A stretch of DNA of 64,000 nt, from positions 806,001-870,000 of the forward strand of contig NZ_JNNU01000002.1 of assembly GCF_000732195.1 (NCBI RefSeq), read 5' to 3'. The notes beneath the pieces were generated by a model. It saw only the letters and a list, made by a program, of their open reading frames with translations, did no database searches and had not been told where the DNA came from. The position numbers and the translations under genes were made by a program. Shown in pieces: positions 42,131 through 50,860 of the stretch; within the stretch, counting starts at the first letter, position 1, and each line of letters opens with the position of its first letter. The stretch comes from Neorhizobium vignae (GTDB taxonomy: Bacteria; Pseudomonadota; Alphaproteobacteria; Rhizobiales; Rhizobiaceae).

Positions 42131-43339
42131 ATGCGTTATGCCTCGATCACCGACCGCCTCGCCCATCTCGGCTCCGGCCGCTGGGCACTCCACCTGACCG
42201 CCCGCCGCATGCAGGCATCGGGCGAGGAGATTATCGAACTCACCATCGGCGAACCGGACGTCAAGCCGGACAAGGCTCTGCTCGACGAGGCGGCGCGCGC
42301 CATGTATGCCGGCCGCACCCGCTATTCCAACGGCCGCGGCGAGCCGCCGGTGCTGAAGGCGCTGGTCGAGAAATATTCGAAGCGTCGGCCAGGTGTCTCA
42401 GAGCGCAATTTCCTCTGCTTCCCCGGCACCCAGACCGCGCTCTACGGCGTCATGACCGGCCTTGTCGAAGCCGGCGACGGCGTGCTCGTCGGCGATCCGC
42501 TCTATGCGACCTACGAAGGCGTCATAGCCTCCACCGGCGCGCATATGATCCCCGTACCGCTGCGTCCGGAAAAGAAATTCCACCTGCAGGCCGAGGACCT
42601 CGAACGGGCAATCACGCCGGAGGCCCGAGTCCTCCTCCTCAACACGCCGCACAACCCGACCGGCGCGGTGCTGACCGCCACCGAGATCGCCGCCATCGGC
42701 GAGGTCTGCCGCAAGCATGACCTCTGGATCGTTTCGGACGAGGTCTATGAGCAGTTGATCTTCGAAGGCACGCCCTTTGCCTCCCCCTTCGATATTCCGG
42801 CACTGGCCGAACGCACCATCGTCGTGTCGTCCATCTCCAAGTCGCATGCAGCGCCGGGCTTCCGCAGCGGCTGGGCCGCCGGCCCGGAGGAGTTCTGTGA
42901 AAGACTGCTGCCGGTGTCCGAGACCATGCTCTTCGGCGTGCAGCCCTTCATCTCCGACATGACCGCGATGGCGCTGTCGCAGCATTTCGACACCGCCGAC
43001 GTGATGCGGGAAAACTATCGCCGCCGCGCCACGATCGTCGAAAAGGCCTTTGCCGGCAGCAATCTCGTCAAGCCGATGCCGCCGGAAGGGGGCATGTTCA
43101 TCCTGCTCGATGTGACCGCAACCGGCCTGAACGGCGAGGAATTCGCCTGGGAACTGCTGCGTGAGGAAAAAGTCGCCGTCATGCCCGGCACCTCCTTCGG
43201 CGACCAGGCCGCCGGCTTCTTGCGAATCTCGCTAACCATGCCGGAAGATGTGATCGCGACCGCCATGGAGCGTATCGCCAGCCTCGCCGGCCGCATCGCA
43301 TCTACCAGCAAGGACCGCGCGACGACCCCGTTGGCATGA
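42131..43339 (+). CDS. Pyridoxal-phosphate aminotransferase, class I/II
   Basis: The 402-residue fold type I enzyme has IIELTIGEPDVKP near the N-terminus, LNTPHNPTGAVLTATE, WIVSDEVYEQLIFEG and the Schiff-base lysine in VVSSISKSHAAPGFRSGW. It most resembles aspartate aminotransferase-type enzymes acting on amino acids or aromatic compounds. It follows the TetR gene after 15 bases (AAGGAACC upstream), so both are probably one transcript together with the monooxygenase/MFS pair. It may remove the amino group of an intermediate in that pathway. Confidence 0.88.
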   Translation: MRYASITDRLAHLGSGRWALHLTARRMQASGEEIIELTIGEPDVKPDKALLDEAARAMYAGRTRYSNGRGEPPVLKALVEKYSKRRPGVSERNFLCFPGTQTALYGVMTGLVEAGDGVLVGDPLYATYEGVIASTGAHMIPVPLRPEKKFHLQAEDLERAITPEARVLLLNTPHNPTGAVLTATEIAAIGEVCRKHDLWIVSDEVYEQLIFEGTPFASPFDIPALAERTIVVSSISKSHAAPGFRSGWAAGPEEFCERLLPVSETMLFGVQPFISDMTAMALSQHFDTADVMRENYRRRATIVEKAFAGSNLVKPMPPEGGMFILLDVTATGLNGEEFAWELLREEKVAVMPGTSFGDQAAGFLRISLTMPEDVIATAMERIASLAGRIASTSKDRATTPLA

Positions 43340-43424
43340 GCGGAGTCACGATTGATCTCCAGGAGCGGGACGGTCTATGCTCGCTTCCGGTTGGTTTGAG
43401 AGCTGCATATCGAAGGAGCGCAAC

Positions 43425-43658
43425 ATGCCCCACGTAATCGTAAAAATGTTCGAGGGACGCTCCGAAGAGCAGAAGCAGGCGCTGACGGCAGAAGTGACGA
43501 AGGCGCTGATGTCCGCCCTCGGTTCTACCGAAAGCTCGATATCCGTCGCCATCCAGGATGTCGCCAAGGACGACTGGACGGACAAGGTCTATGTGCCAGA
43601 TATCCAGGGACAGCCTGAGCTCATCTACAAGAAGCCCGGTTACGATCCCTTCAAGTAA
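43425..43658 (+). CDS. 4-oxalocrotonate tautomerase-family protein
   Basis: The 77-residue protein starts MPHVIVKMFEGRSEEQKQAL, so that removal of Met exposes the catalytic Pro1 of the tautomerase family. AAGGAG lies seven bases before the ATG. The family interconverts enol and keto forms in aromatic or unsaturated acid degradation. An upstream in-frame start at 43377 is rejected because it would bury the proline. Its last 19 bases overlap the opposing DUF763 gene. Confidence 0.9.
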   Translation: MPHVIVKMFEGRSEEQKQALTAEVTKALMSALGSTESSISVAIQDVAKDDWTDKVYVPDIQGQPELIYKKPGYDPFK

Positions 43659-44920
43659 TCGGCTGATCCCGGAAAATTGGCGGCCTCCTCCGCCGGAGGC
43701 TCCCAGCCGAAGACGCTGCGGCCGCCCCATTCGTGCGACTGGCGGAATTCGCCGGCGACGATCTCCTTGAGGTCCGGGCCTGTCACATACCGTTCCATCT
43801 GCCGGGCCTGGTCGTCGAGCCGCTTCAGCGCCTGCAGCTCCTCTTCGCGGCCAAGCCGCGCCTTGCCGACCGCCGACTTCATCACCTTGATCGTTTCGTC
43901 ATAGACCTTCAGCGGAACCGGAAACGGATGCCGGTCCTTGCCGCCATGGGCGAGCGAGAAGCGCGCCGGATCGGAAAACCGGCAGGGCGCGCCATGCACC
44001 ACCTCGGCGACCATGGCGAGCGCCTTGACCGTCCGCGCCCCGACACCCGGCATCAGCAGCAGGTTCTCGAAATCTTCAGGCCCGCGATCGGCCGCCGCCG
44101 CCAGCGTCCCATGCAGCCGCCTCATGTTGACGTCCTCCTCGCGGACATCGTGATGAGCCGGCATGATCAGGTGCGGCAGCATCGGCTGCGCCGTTTCCTT
44201 CGTCTTGCGAGCCGGCTCGATGGCGATCACCTCGCGGACGATACGGTCCGGCCCGAGCGTCGCGAGCAGATCGAGCTGGCCTTTGCGGGAGGCCTCGGCG
44301 CGGTGGTCGGCGAGGTTGACAATCTCGCCCTGCTGTCGGCCCTCGATCGCCGCATGCGGGGAATCGACGAAGCTTTTCAGCCCCTCGGAAATCCAGTGGT
44401 AACGCCGCGCCTGGCGCTTGTCGCCGTTCATGCCCTGCTGCACCACCACCCATTTTCCGTCGTCGGTTACGATGAAACCGTGCAGGTAAAGATCGAAACC
44501 GTCCTGCACCGCGGCGCTGTCCACCTTGGCGACCAGACGGCTGGTCGTCGCAAGGTTGCTGCCGTCGATGCCGACGCGGTTGCCGACGGCGATCAATTCG
44601 TCCGGCGTCTTGCGGGAGCTCTGGCCGCGGCCTCCGCAGACATGGATGCCGAGTTCGCCGGCCATCGGCGTCAGCCCGCGCTTGAGCGCGCCGAGGACGC
44701 TGGTGGTGATGCCGGAGGAATGCCAGTCCATGCCCATGACGCAGCCGAAGGACTGGAACCAGAAGGGATGCGCCAGCCGCCGCAGCAGTTCGTCGCGGCC
44801 GTATTCCATGACGATCGCCTCGGTGATCACCGCGCCGAGCTTGGTCATGCGCTCGCCGAGCCACCGGGGAACCCGGCCGCCGTGAAGCGGAAGATCGGCG
44901 CTGCCTGCTCTTTGAACCAT
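43640..44920 (-). CDS. DUF763-family protein
   Basis: The 426-residue protein matches the DUF763 family, known mainly from archaea and scattered bacteria. Visible landmarks are RAGSADLPLHGGRVPRWLGERM at the N-terminus, SSGITTSVLGALKRGL, CGGRGQSSRKTPDEL, LYLHGFIVTDDGKWVVVQQGMN, and the helix-hairpin-helix-like LLLMPGVGARTVKALAMVAE, which suggests nucleic-acid binding. No function is established. It lies 27 bases downstream of a class I aminotransferase gene on the same strand and may share its transcript. Confidence 0.88.
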   Translation of the reverse strand: MVQRAGSADLPLHGGRVPRWLGERMTKLGAVITEAIVMEYGRDELLRRLAHPFWFQSFGCVMGMDWHSSGITTSVLGALKRGLTPMAGELGIHVCGGRGQSSRKTPDELIAVGNRVGIDGSNLATTSRLVAKVDSAAVQDGFDLYLHGFIVTDDGKWVVVQQGMNGDKRQARRYHWISEGLKSFVDSPHAAIEGRQQGEIVNLADHRAEASRKGQLDLLATLGPDRIVREVIAIEPARKTKETAQPMLPHLIMPAHHDVREEDVNMRRLHGTLAAAADRGPEDFENLLLMPGVGARTVKALAMVAEVVHGAPCRFSDPARFSLAHGGKDRHPFPVPLKVYDETIKVMKSAVGKARLGREEELQALKRLDDQARQMERYVTGPDLKEIVAGEFRQSHEWGGRSVFGWEPPAEEAANFPGSADYLKGS

Positions 44921-44947
44921 GCTCCGCTTATATACGGCCGCCAGTCG

Positions 44948-46120
44948 TCACGATAGGGAAAAGTTCTGCAAACGTTCCTGCAGCAGCCCGATCGTCGGAA
45001 CGTCTGCATTGGCAAAGGCGAAGCGCAGATAATCCTGCTGGCTGTCGCCGAAATAGGCGCCGGGAATGCAAATGATGCCGGCCTGCCTGGCGAGCTTTTC
45101 CGCCACTTCGGCCGAGCTTTTGCCCGGGAAGGGGTGCCGCACGAAGGCGAAATAGGCGCCTATCGCATCGAGCTTCCAGTCATTGACGGAGCGCATCACC
45201 GCCTTTAGGGCATCGGCGCGGCGGCCGATCTCCTGCCGGTTCTCCTCGCGCCAGTCGGCGAGAAGCGGCAGAGCCTTGGCGACGGCAGCCTGGGCCGCCC
45301 TCGGCGCGCAGATCTGCAGGTTGTCCATGATCTTGGCAATCTGTTCGACCGCGACCGGCCCGGCGGTGATCGCCCCGAGCCGGTGGCCGGGGATGCAGAA
45401 GGATTTCGAAAAACTGTAGAGGCTGATCAGCGTGTCTTCCCAGCCGTCGAGGCTGAACAGCGTGTGCGGCGCCTGGTCCGCGGCCGGCAGAAAGTCGCGA
45501 TAGGTCTCGTCGAGGATCAGCCAGATGCCCTTGTTCCGGCAGAGCCTGAAGATCGCGTCGAGCAGCGACGGCGGATAGATCGCCCCGGTCGGATTGTTGG
45601 GCGAAACGAGCGCCAGCGCCCGCACCTCGCCGGTGATCGCAGCTTCGAGCCCGACAAGATCCGGCAGGAAACCGTTCGCCGCATCGCAGGCAATGAACGC
45701 GGTCTTGACGCCCATCATCGCCAGCGTCGTTTCGTGGTTGAAATAGAAGGGCTCGGTCATCAGCACCGTATTGCCGGGGCCGGCCACCGTCATCGCAGCG
45801 CAGACGAAGGCCTGGTTGCAGCCAGACGTGATGTGGATGTTCCCGAGCCCGATGCCTGCGCCATAAACCTCCGAGACATGCGCCGCATAGGCGGTTCGCA
45901 GGACTGCCTCACCCTCGATGGGTCCATAGCCGGTAAAGGCGGTCGAGGACGCCATCTCGCCGAGCAGATTCAACATCTCCGGGTGAGCCGGATAACCGGG
46001 CACCGCCTGCGACAGGTCAATCAGCGGCCCCCTGGACCCGTCATAGGCACGCCCCCAGGCGGCAACGGAGGGAACGGGCGGCGGGCTGAGCTTTTCGATA
46101 AGGGGATTGAAGGCGGGCAT
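44948..46120 (-). CDS. Pyridoxal-phosphate aminotransferase, class I/II
   Basis: The 390-residue fold type I enzyme has IDLSQAVPGYPAHPEML, the LVSPNNPTGAIYPPSLLD loop, LILDETYRDFLP, and the cofactor lysine in LYSFSKSFCIPGHRLGA. It differs clearly from the aminotransferase at 42131-43339, so the two are not recent duplicates. The amino-acid substrate is unknown. It is divergent from the sulfite-oxidase-like gene and upstream of DUF763. Confidence 0.88.
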   Translation of the reverse strand: MPAFNPLIEKLSPPPVPSVAAWGRAYDGSRGPLIDLSQAVPGYPAHPEMLNLLGEMASSTAFTGYGPIEGEAVLRTAYAAHVSEVYGAGIGLGNIHITSGCNQAFVCAAMTVAGPGNTVLMTEPFYFNHETTLAMMGVKTAFIACDAANGFLPDLVGLEAAITGEVRALALVSPNNPTGAIYPPSLLDAIFRLCRNKGIWLILDETYRDFLPAADQAPHTLFSLDGWEDTLISLYSFSKSFCIPGHRLGAITAGPVAVEQIAKIMDNLQICAPRAAQAAVAKALPLLADWREENRQEIGRRADALKAVMRSVNDWKLDAIGAYFAFVRHPFPGKSSAEVAEKLARQAGIICIPGAYFGDSQQDYLRFAFANADVPTIGLLQERLQNFSLS

Positions 46121-46207
46121 GATTTTCCGAGAACAGGATTTCCAAGACAGACGATTGATTGCCTTTCTTGTTTATCAGATTATCGGGCGACGCAAGGAGA
46201 ACCGGAT

Positions 46208-46870
46208 ATGGCCGACGACATTCAGCCCGAGGATTCAAAGCTCACCCTCACCAAACGGAAATGGGCAGAGCAAGGCAAGTTCCTGACCGGCCGGATCACA
46301 AGGCCGGAAACCGACCGCCTGCCGCCCGGCCAGCATCTGGTCAAGAACTGGCCGGTACTCGATCTCGGCCAGCAGCCGCAGGTTTCGACCGAACGCTGGA
46401 AACTCGACGTGCGCGGCCTCGTCAACAACCGGAAAACCTTGGACTGGGCGGCTTTCCAGGCCCTGCCCCAGACCGAGATGCGCTCCGACATCCATTGCGT
46501 GACCACCTGGTCCCGTTACGACAACAACTGGAAAGGCGTCTCGACGCACGATTTCCTCGATCTCGTCGATCCCCAGGAGGAGGCGGTCGCCGTCATGCTG
46601 ACGAGCTATGACGGTTACACCACCAACCTGCTGCTTTCGGATTTCGCTTCGCCGGACGCAATCATCGTCACGGAGTGGGAAGGCAAGCCGCTCACCGAGG
46701 AGCACGGTGGGCCGGTGCGGCTGGTGGTGCCGCACCTCTATTTCTGGAAGAGCGCCAAATGGCTCAACCGGATCGAATTCCTGGATCGGGATCAGGCCGG
46801 CTTCTGGGAAAAGAACGGCTACCACCTGCGTGGCGATCCCTGGTCCGAGGAGCGTTATTCGGACGACTGA
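46208..46870 (+). CDS. Sulfite oxidase-like molybdopterin oxidoreductase (YuiH type)
   Basis: The 220-residue protein consists of the oxidoreductase molybdopterin-binding domain alone. The Mo-coordinating Cys lies in MRSDIHCVTTWSRYDNNWKG, and GGPVRLVVPHLYFWKSAKWLNRIEF is the conserved C-terminal block. No signal peptide is present, so it is cytoplasmic, unlike MsrP/YedY. The substrate is unknown. The start has AAGGAGAACCGGAT upstream. It ends three bases before the opposing F420-reductase-like gene. Confidence 0.88.
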   Translation: MADDIQPEDSKLTLTKRKWAEQGKFLTGRITRPETDRLPPGQHLVKNWPVLDLGQQPQVSTERWKLDVRGLVNNRKTLDWAAFQALPQTEMRSDIHCVTTWSRYDNNWKGVSTHDFLDLVDPQEEAVAVMLTSYDGYTTNLLLSDFASPDAIIVTEWEGKPLTEEHGGPVRLVVPHLYFWKSAKWLNRIEFLDRDQAGFWEKNGYHLRGDPWSEERYSDD

Positions 46871-46873
46871 GGA

Positions 46874-47473
46874 TCAGCCGAAATTAACGAGGTTCAATCC
46901 CGGCAGCGGGCCTCCCGGGAACTGCGCCAGCTTGGCCCCGACAGCAAGCGGGCCGAGATCGATGCTGAAAAAGCCGAGCTTCTCCGTCAAGGCGGCGACT
47001 TCCGTCTTGGCCGCGGCATCGTCACCCGAATAGAACAGCACCCGCTTGCCGCCCTCGGAAGCGGGATCGGCCTCGACGAGCTTTGCAAACAGATGATTGA
47101 ACGCCTTGACCACCCGGGCACCCGGCACGAGGTCCGCGACAATCTCGCTGGAAAGACGGCCGTTGAGTTCGGCCGGTTTGTAGAGCGGCGCCTCGATCGG
47201 ATTGTTGGCGTCGATGACGATCCGCCCGTTCCAGTCCGGCAGGCCGGCAAGGGCCGCCGGCAGCTTCGTCCAGGGCACCGCGATCAGCACCATGTCCGCA
47301 CTTGCGGCCTCTTCGATCGTGCCGGCGGAAATCCAGGGCGAGAGCTCAGCCGTCAGTGCTTCGAGCGAGGCCGGGCCGCGGCTGTTAGCGATGGTGGCAC
47401 GCACGCCGCTGCGGGCAAGAGCGCGGGCGAAGGCTGCGCCGATATTGCCGGCGCCGATGATACCGATGGACAT
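46874..47473 (-). CDS. NADP-dependent F420 reductase-like / NAD(P)-binding protein
   Basis: The 199-residue protein begins with a Rossmann dinucleotide motif, MSIGIIGAGNIGAAFARALARSG, followed by ATIANSRGPASLEAL and IVIDANNPI. It continues with GARVVKAFNHLFAKLVEADP, the pattern of the F420-dependent NADP reductase/STEAP-like family found widely in bacteria without F420. It probably reduces or oxidises a small molecule with NADPH. The divergent LysR gene is its likely regulator. Confidence 0.88.
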   Translation of the reverse strand: MSIGIIGAGNIGAAFARALARSGVRATIANSRGPASLEALTAELSPWISAGTIEEAASADMVLIAVPWTKLPAALAGLPDWNGRIVIDANNPIEAPLYKPAELNGRLSSEIVADLVPGARVVKAFNHLFAKLVEADPASEGGKRVLFYSGDDAAAKTEVAALTEKLGFFSIDLGPLAVGAKLAQFPGGPLPGLNLVNFG

Positions 47474-47517
47474 GTGCGATACTCCTTGTGGTTTCGATGA
47501 CAGGAATATCGCTTCTG

Positions 47518-47552
47518 GATTGGCGCTTGATTAGCCGGTAATAATGCCAATC
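47518..47552. promoter_or_regulatory. LysR-type operator candidate
   Basis: GATTGGC (47518-47524) and GCCAATC (47546-47552) are perfect inverted arms around an inner near-palindrome, ATTAGCCGGTAAT (47530-47542). The nested symmetry lies between the reductase-like gene and its divergent LysR regulator. Confidence 0.55.
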
Positions 47553-47583
47553 ATCTTCAAGCAACCGTTGAGAATGACCCGCC

Positions 47584-48537
47584 GTGGAAAGCCTCGCCAA
47601 TCTCGAATCCTTCATGCGCAGCGCCGAACTCGGCGGTTTCTCGGCTGCAGCCAGGCGGTTGGCGCTGACGCCCGCGGCCGTCAGCCGCAATGTCGCGATG
47701 CTCGAGAGGAACCTCGGCACCCGCCTCTTCCAGCGCAGCACGCGAAGGCTGAAGCTGACCGAAGCGGGCGAACGCTTTCTGTCGGAGATCCGCGATCACG
47801 TCGAGGCGCTGCAGACCGCGATCGCTGAGGTCTCTTCGGACGGAGCGGAACCGGCCGGCATGCTCAAGGTCAGCATGAGCCCGCATTTCGGAACGGACTA
47901 TATTCTGCCGCTGCTACCGGAGTTCATGGCGCGCTACCCGCTGATCCGCCCGGACTGGGCGTTCGAAAACCGGCAGGTCGATCTGATCGCCGAAGGATAT
48001 GACGCAGCGATCGGCGGCGGGTTTGAACTGACGCCCGGCGCGGTCGCCCGGGTGCTGGCGCCGGCCCATATCGTTCTGGTCGCTTCACCGGCCTACATGA
48101 GGGACAGGCCCATGCCGGCCCATCCGGCGGATCTTGCGAACCTCGACGGCATCCATATGCGCTCTTCCAATACCGGCCGTATCCGCCAATGGGTGATGCG
48201 AAATGCCGGCGGCGACGAAGTACCGGTTGCACTGAAGGAAAAGATGGTGCTCAACGACCCGGCCGCCATTGCCCACGCCGCAGACCTCGGCCTCGGCGTC
48301 GCGATGATCGCGATGCCCGATGCCCTATCGTATCTGGAGAGCGGCACGCTCGTCCGCCTGCTGCCCGACTGGTATGCGGATATTGGGCCGATATCGATCT
48401 ACTACGCCAGCAAGACCCTGCTGCCGGCAAAGACCCGGGTTTTTGTCGATTTCGTGGTCGAGCATTTCCGGAAGGAACGTCTGGCCGAACGTTTCGCCGG
48501 CAGCCTCGGGGCATCGAACATGCCGAAGAGAAGATAG
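47584..48537 (+). CDS. LysR-family transcriptional regulator
   Basis: The 317-residue protein starts with GTG. It has the LysR winged helix-turn-helix (SAELGGFSAAARRLALTPAAVSRNVAMLERNLGTRLFQRSTRRLKLTEAG, about residues 13-62) and a PBP-like effector domain of the CrgA/DsdC-related type (FENRQVDLIAEGYDAAIGGG). It is divergent from the F420-reductase-like gene and probably controls it via the nested palindrome between them. The inducer is unknown. Confidence 0.92.
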   Translation: MESLANLESFMRSAELGGFSAAARRLALTPAAVSRNVAMLERNLGTRLFQRSTRRLKLTEAGERFLSEIRDHVEALQTAIAEVSSDGAEPAGMLKVSMSPHFGTDYILPLLPEFMARYPLIRPDWAFENRQVDLIAEGYDAAIGGGFELTPGAVARVLAPAHIVLVASPAYMRDRPMPAHPADLANLDGIHMRSSNTGRIRQWVMRNAGGDEVPVALKEKMVLNDPAAIAHAADLGLGVAMIAMPDALSYLESGTLVRLLPDWYADIGPISIYYASKTLLPAKTRVFVDFVVEHFRKERLAERFAGSLGASNMPKRR

Positions 48538-48571
48538 GCGCGCCCGGCCGGAACCGGGTGCGCCAGATCGA

Positions 48572-50860
48572 TCAGATCAACTTTTCGAGCGTGATCGGCA
48601 GGTCGCGGACGCGTTTGCCGGTTGCGTGGAAGACCGCGTTGGCGATTGCCGGCGCGACGCCGACGATCCCGACTTCGCCGACACCCTTGCCGCCCAGCGC
48701 CGAGGCGCCGTAGTCAGGAATGCCGACCGAGATCACCTCTATATGCGGCACGTCCGCGTTGGTCGGCACGAGGTAGTCGCCCATATTGTTGTTGACGGTG
48801 CGGCCGTTGCGCTGGTCGACGAGACCTTCCTCGAGGAGAGCCTGGCCGATGCCCATGATGATGCCGCCCCGCCATTGGCTTTCCACCAGCCGCGGATTGT
48901 AGAGCCGGCCGCAATCGAAGGCCGAGACGATCCGGGATACCCGTACCGTCCCAAAATCCTCGTCCACCCGTACTTCGGCGAAATGGGCGCACCAGCTGTG
49001 CATGGAATATTCGCCCATGGTCGGCCCCTGGACCTTTGCCATCGTCGTCCAGGCCTGATGTTGTTCCTGGACGGTCGCACCCTCCGGCAGCGTGTTGCGA
49101 CGTATCTCGATCTCGTCGCGACCGAGCGCCGCCATCAGCTCCGACAAGGTGAGTGACGGACCCCGGTCACGGGGCACGGCGATGCGGCCGCCGCTGAAGG
49201 TCAGCGTATTGGCGCCGGTATCGCGCAGCGGCGATTTCTCGTCGTTGAGTGCCAGTCCGATCAGTTCGTCACGGGCCGCCGTCGCTGCCTTGTGCACGGC
49301 GCCGAGGATGGAGCCCGCCAGCATCGAGCCGCCGGCAATCGCCGAGCCCGGCAGCCGGGAATCGCCGAGATGGACCTCGACCTGATCGACGGGAATGCCG
49401 AACACTTCGGCTGCCGTTTGGGCAAGGATCGTATAGGTTCCCTGCCCCATGTCGATCGCACCGCTGACGACCTCGACGCGGCCATTGCGCAGGATGCGGA
49501 TCATCGCCTCGCTTGGCGCCTGTATGACCGGGAACGTGCCGCAGCCGATGCCCCAGCCGACCAATTGGTTGCCGTCGCGCATCGAGCGTGGTTCATGGCT
49601 GCGCTTCGACCATCCGAAGGCCGCCGCACCTTCGATCAGGGCTTCGCGCAGCCGGCGGGTCGACCAGGGTTTTCCCGACTGGTAATCGCGATCGGCATAG
49701 TTCTTCAGCCGCAGTTCGAGCGGATCCATGCCTAGCTTGTAGGCAAGTTCCTCCATGGCACTTTCGATGCCGAAGGCGCTGGGGTTCTTGCCCGGACCGC
49801 GTAGCGCGCCGGGCGTGACGGTATTGACCGGCACGACCCGATGCTGGGAGGAGAAATTCTCGATCCTGTAGAGGATCGGCGTCGCCGCCCCGGTCTGCTC
49901 CGGCCAGTCCGCGTAGGTAGAGGTCTCACTCGCCCCGCGATGCACGATCGCCTGAAGGACGCCGTCTTCCGTCGCGCCGATCTTGATCGTCTGGCGCGTC
50001 GCGGCGCGACCGCCATAGTTGGTGAAATTCTGCGGTCGCGTCAGCGCAAGTTTGACCGGCCGCCCGAGCTTCCTTGCTGCGAAAGCGGCCACCGCGCCAT
50101 GGGCAAGGGCCGCACCCTTAGAGCCGAACCCGCCGCCGATGAACGGCGAGATCAGGCGGACATTTTCGTAAGGGATGCCGAACCATTCGGAATAGCTTCG
50201 CGCCATGCCGTGAGACCACTGGCTCGGCTCCCACACCGTGATCTGGTCGCCATCCCACTTTACGGTGAGGCCATGTGGCTCCATGGCGACGTGATATTCG
50301 CGCGGCGTCGAATATTCGCCTTCGATCTGAACCGGTGCGGCAGCAAGTGCGGCCTCGGCATCTCCCCATCCGGAGGTGAGATTGTCCATCACCTTGCCTT
50401 CGCCGGCCGCCGTATCGTTGAAGCTTGCGACATGCGGTGCCTTCTCATAGGTGATGCAGATCAGCCTTGCCGCCTCGACCGCCTGTTCGCGGCTTTCCGC
50501 GACGACGGCGGCGATCGACTGGCCATTGTACTGCACCTGCCGCGGCAGCGGATAATACGGCTGGTTTTCCGGGCGATTGCCACCCCAGTCGGAGGCAACC
50601 AGGAGACCCATGTCGTCATCCGGTGTCAGCACCATCAGCACGCCCGCGGCCGCAAGCGCCTTTTTTGCATCGACCGAAACGACGCTACCGGCCGGAATGG
50701 TGCTCTGCACAAGGATGGCATAGGCAAGGCCTTCGACCGGATATTCCAGCGCATAGGTCGCGCCACCGGTGACCTTCAGATTGCCTTCGAAGCGCGTTTG
50801 ACGCCCGCCGACAGTCCCGTCGGAGGCATCGCCGTGTTTGCGGGGTTCCATGATGGTCAT
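48572..50860 (-). CDS. paoC: Molybdenum-binding subunit of a PaoC-like aldehyde oxidoreductase
   Basis: I take the start at 50860 (MTIMEPRKHGD), which overlaps the FAD-subunit stop by four bases. The 762-residue xanthine-oxidase-family protein has the N-terminal hammerhead domain (GNLKVTGGATYALEYPV), GGGFGSKGAALAHGAVAAFAARKLGRPVKL, and the C-terminal catalytic glutamate in GGKGVGEVGIVG. It binds molybdopterin cytosine dinucleotide and hydroxylates aldehydes. The three subunits match E. coli YagTSR/PaoABC in order and type. No dedicated XdhC/PaoD chaperone gene is seen next to it. Confidence 0.92.
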   Translation of the reverse strand: MTIMEPRKHGDASDGTVGGRQTRFEGNLKVTGGATYALEYPVEGLAYAILVQSTIPAGSVVSVDAKKALAAAGVLMVLTPDDDMGLLVASDWGGNRPENQPYYPLPRQVQYNGQSIAAVVAESREQAVEAARLICITYEKAPHVASFNDTAAGEGKVMDNLTSGWGDAEAALAAAPVQIEGEYSTPREYHVAMEPHGLTVKWDGDQITVWEPSQWSHGMARSYSEWFGIPYENVRLISPFIGGGFGSKGAALAHGAVAAFAARKLGRPVKLALTRPQNFTNYGGRAATRQTIKIGATEDGVLQAIVHRGASETSTYADWPEQTGAATPILYRIENFSSQHRVVPVNTVTPGALRGPGKNPSAFGIESAMEELAYKLGMDPLELRLKNYADRDYQSGKPWSTRRLREALIEGAAAFGWSKRSHEPRSMRDGNQLVGWGIGCGTFPVIQAPSEAMIRILRNGRVEVVSGAIDMGQGTYTILAQTAAEVFGIPVDQVEVHLGDSRLPGSAIAGGSMLAGSILGAVHKAATAARDELIGLALNDEKSPLRDTGANTLTFSGGRIAVPRDRGPSLTLSELMAALGRDEIEIRRNTLPEGATVQEQHQAWTTMAKVQGPTMGEYSMHSWCAHFAEVRVDEDFGTVRVSRIVSAFDCGRLYNPRLVESQWRGGIIMGIGQALLEEGLVDQRNGRTVNNNMGDYLVPTNADVPHIEVISVGIPDYGASALGGKGVGEVGIVGVAPAIANAVFHATGKRVRDLPITLEKLI

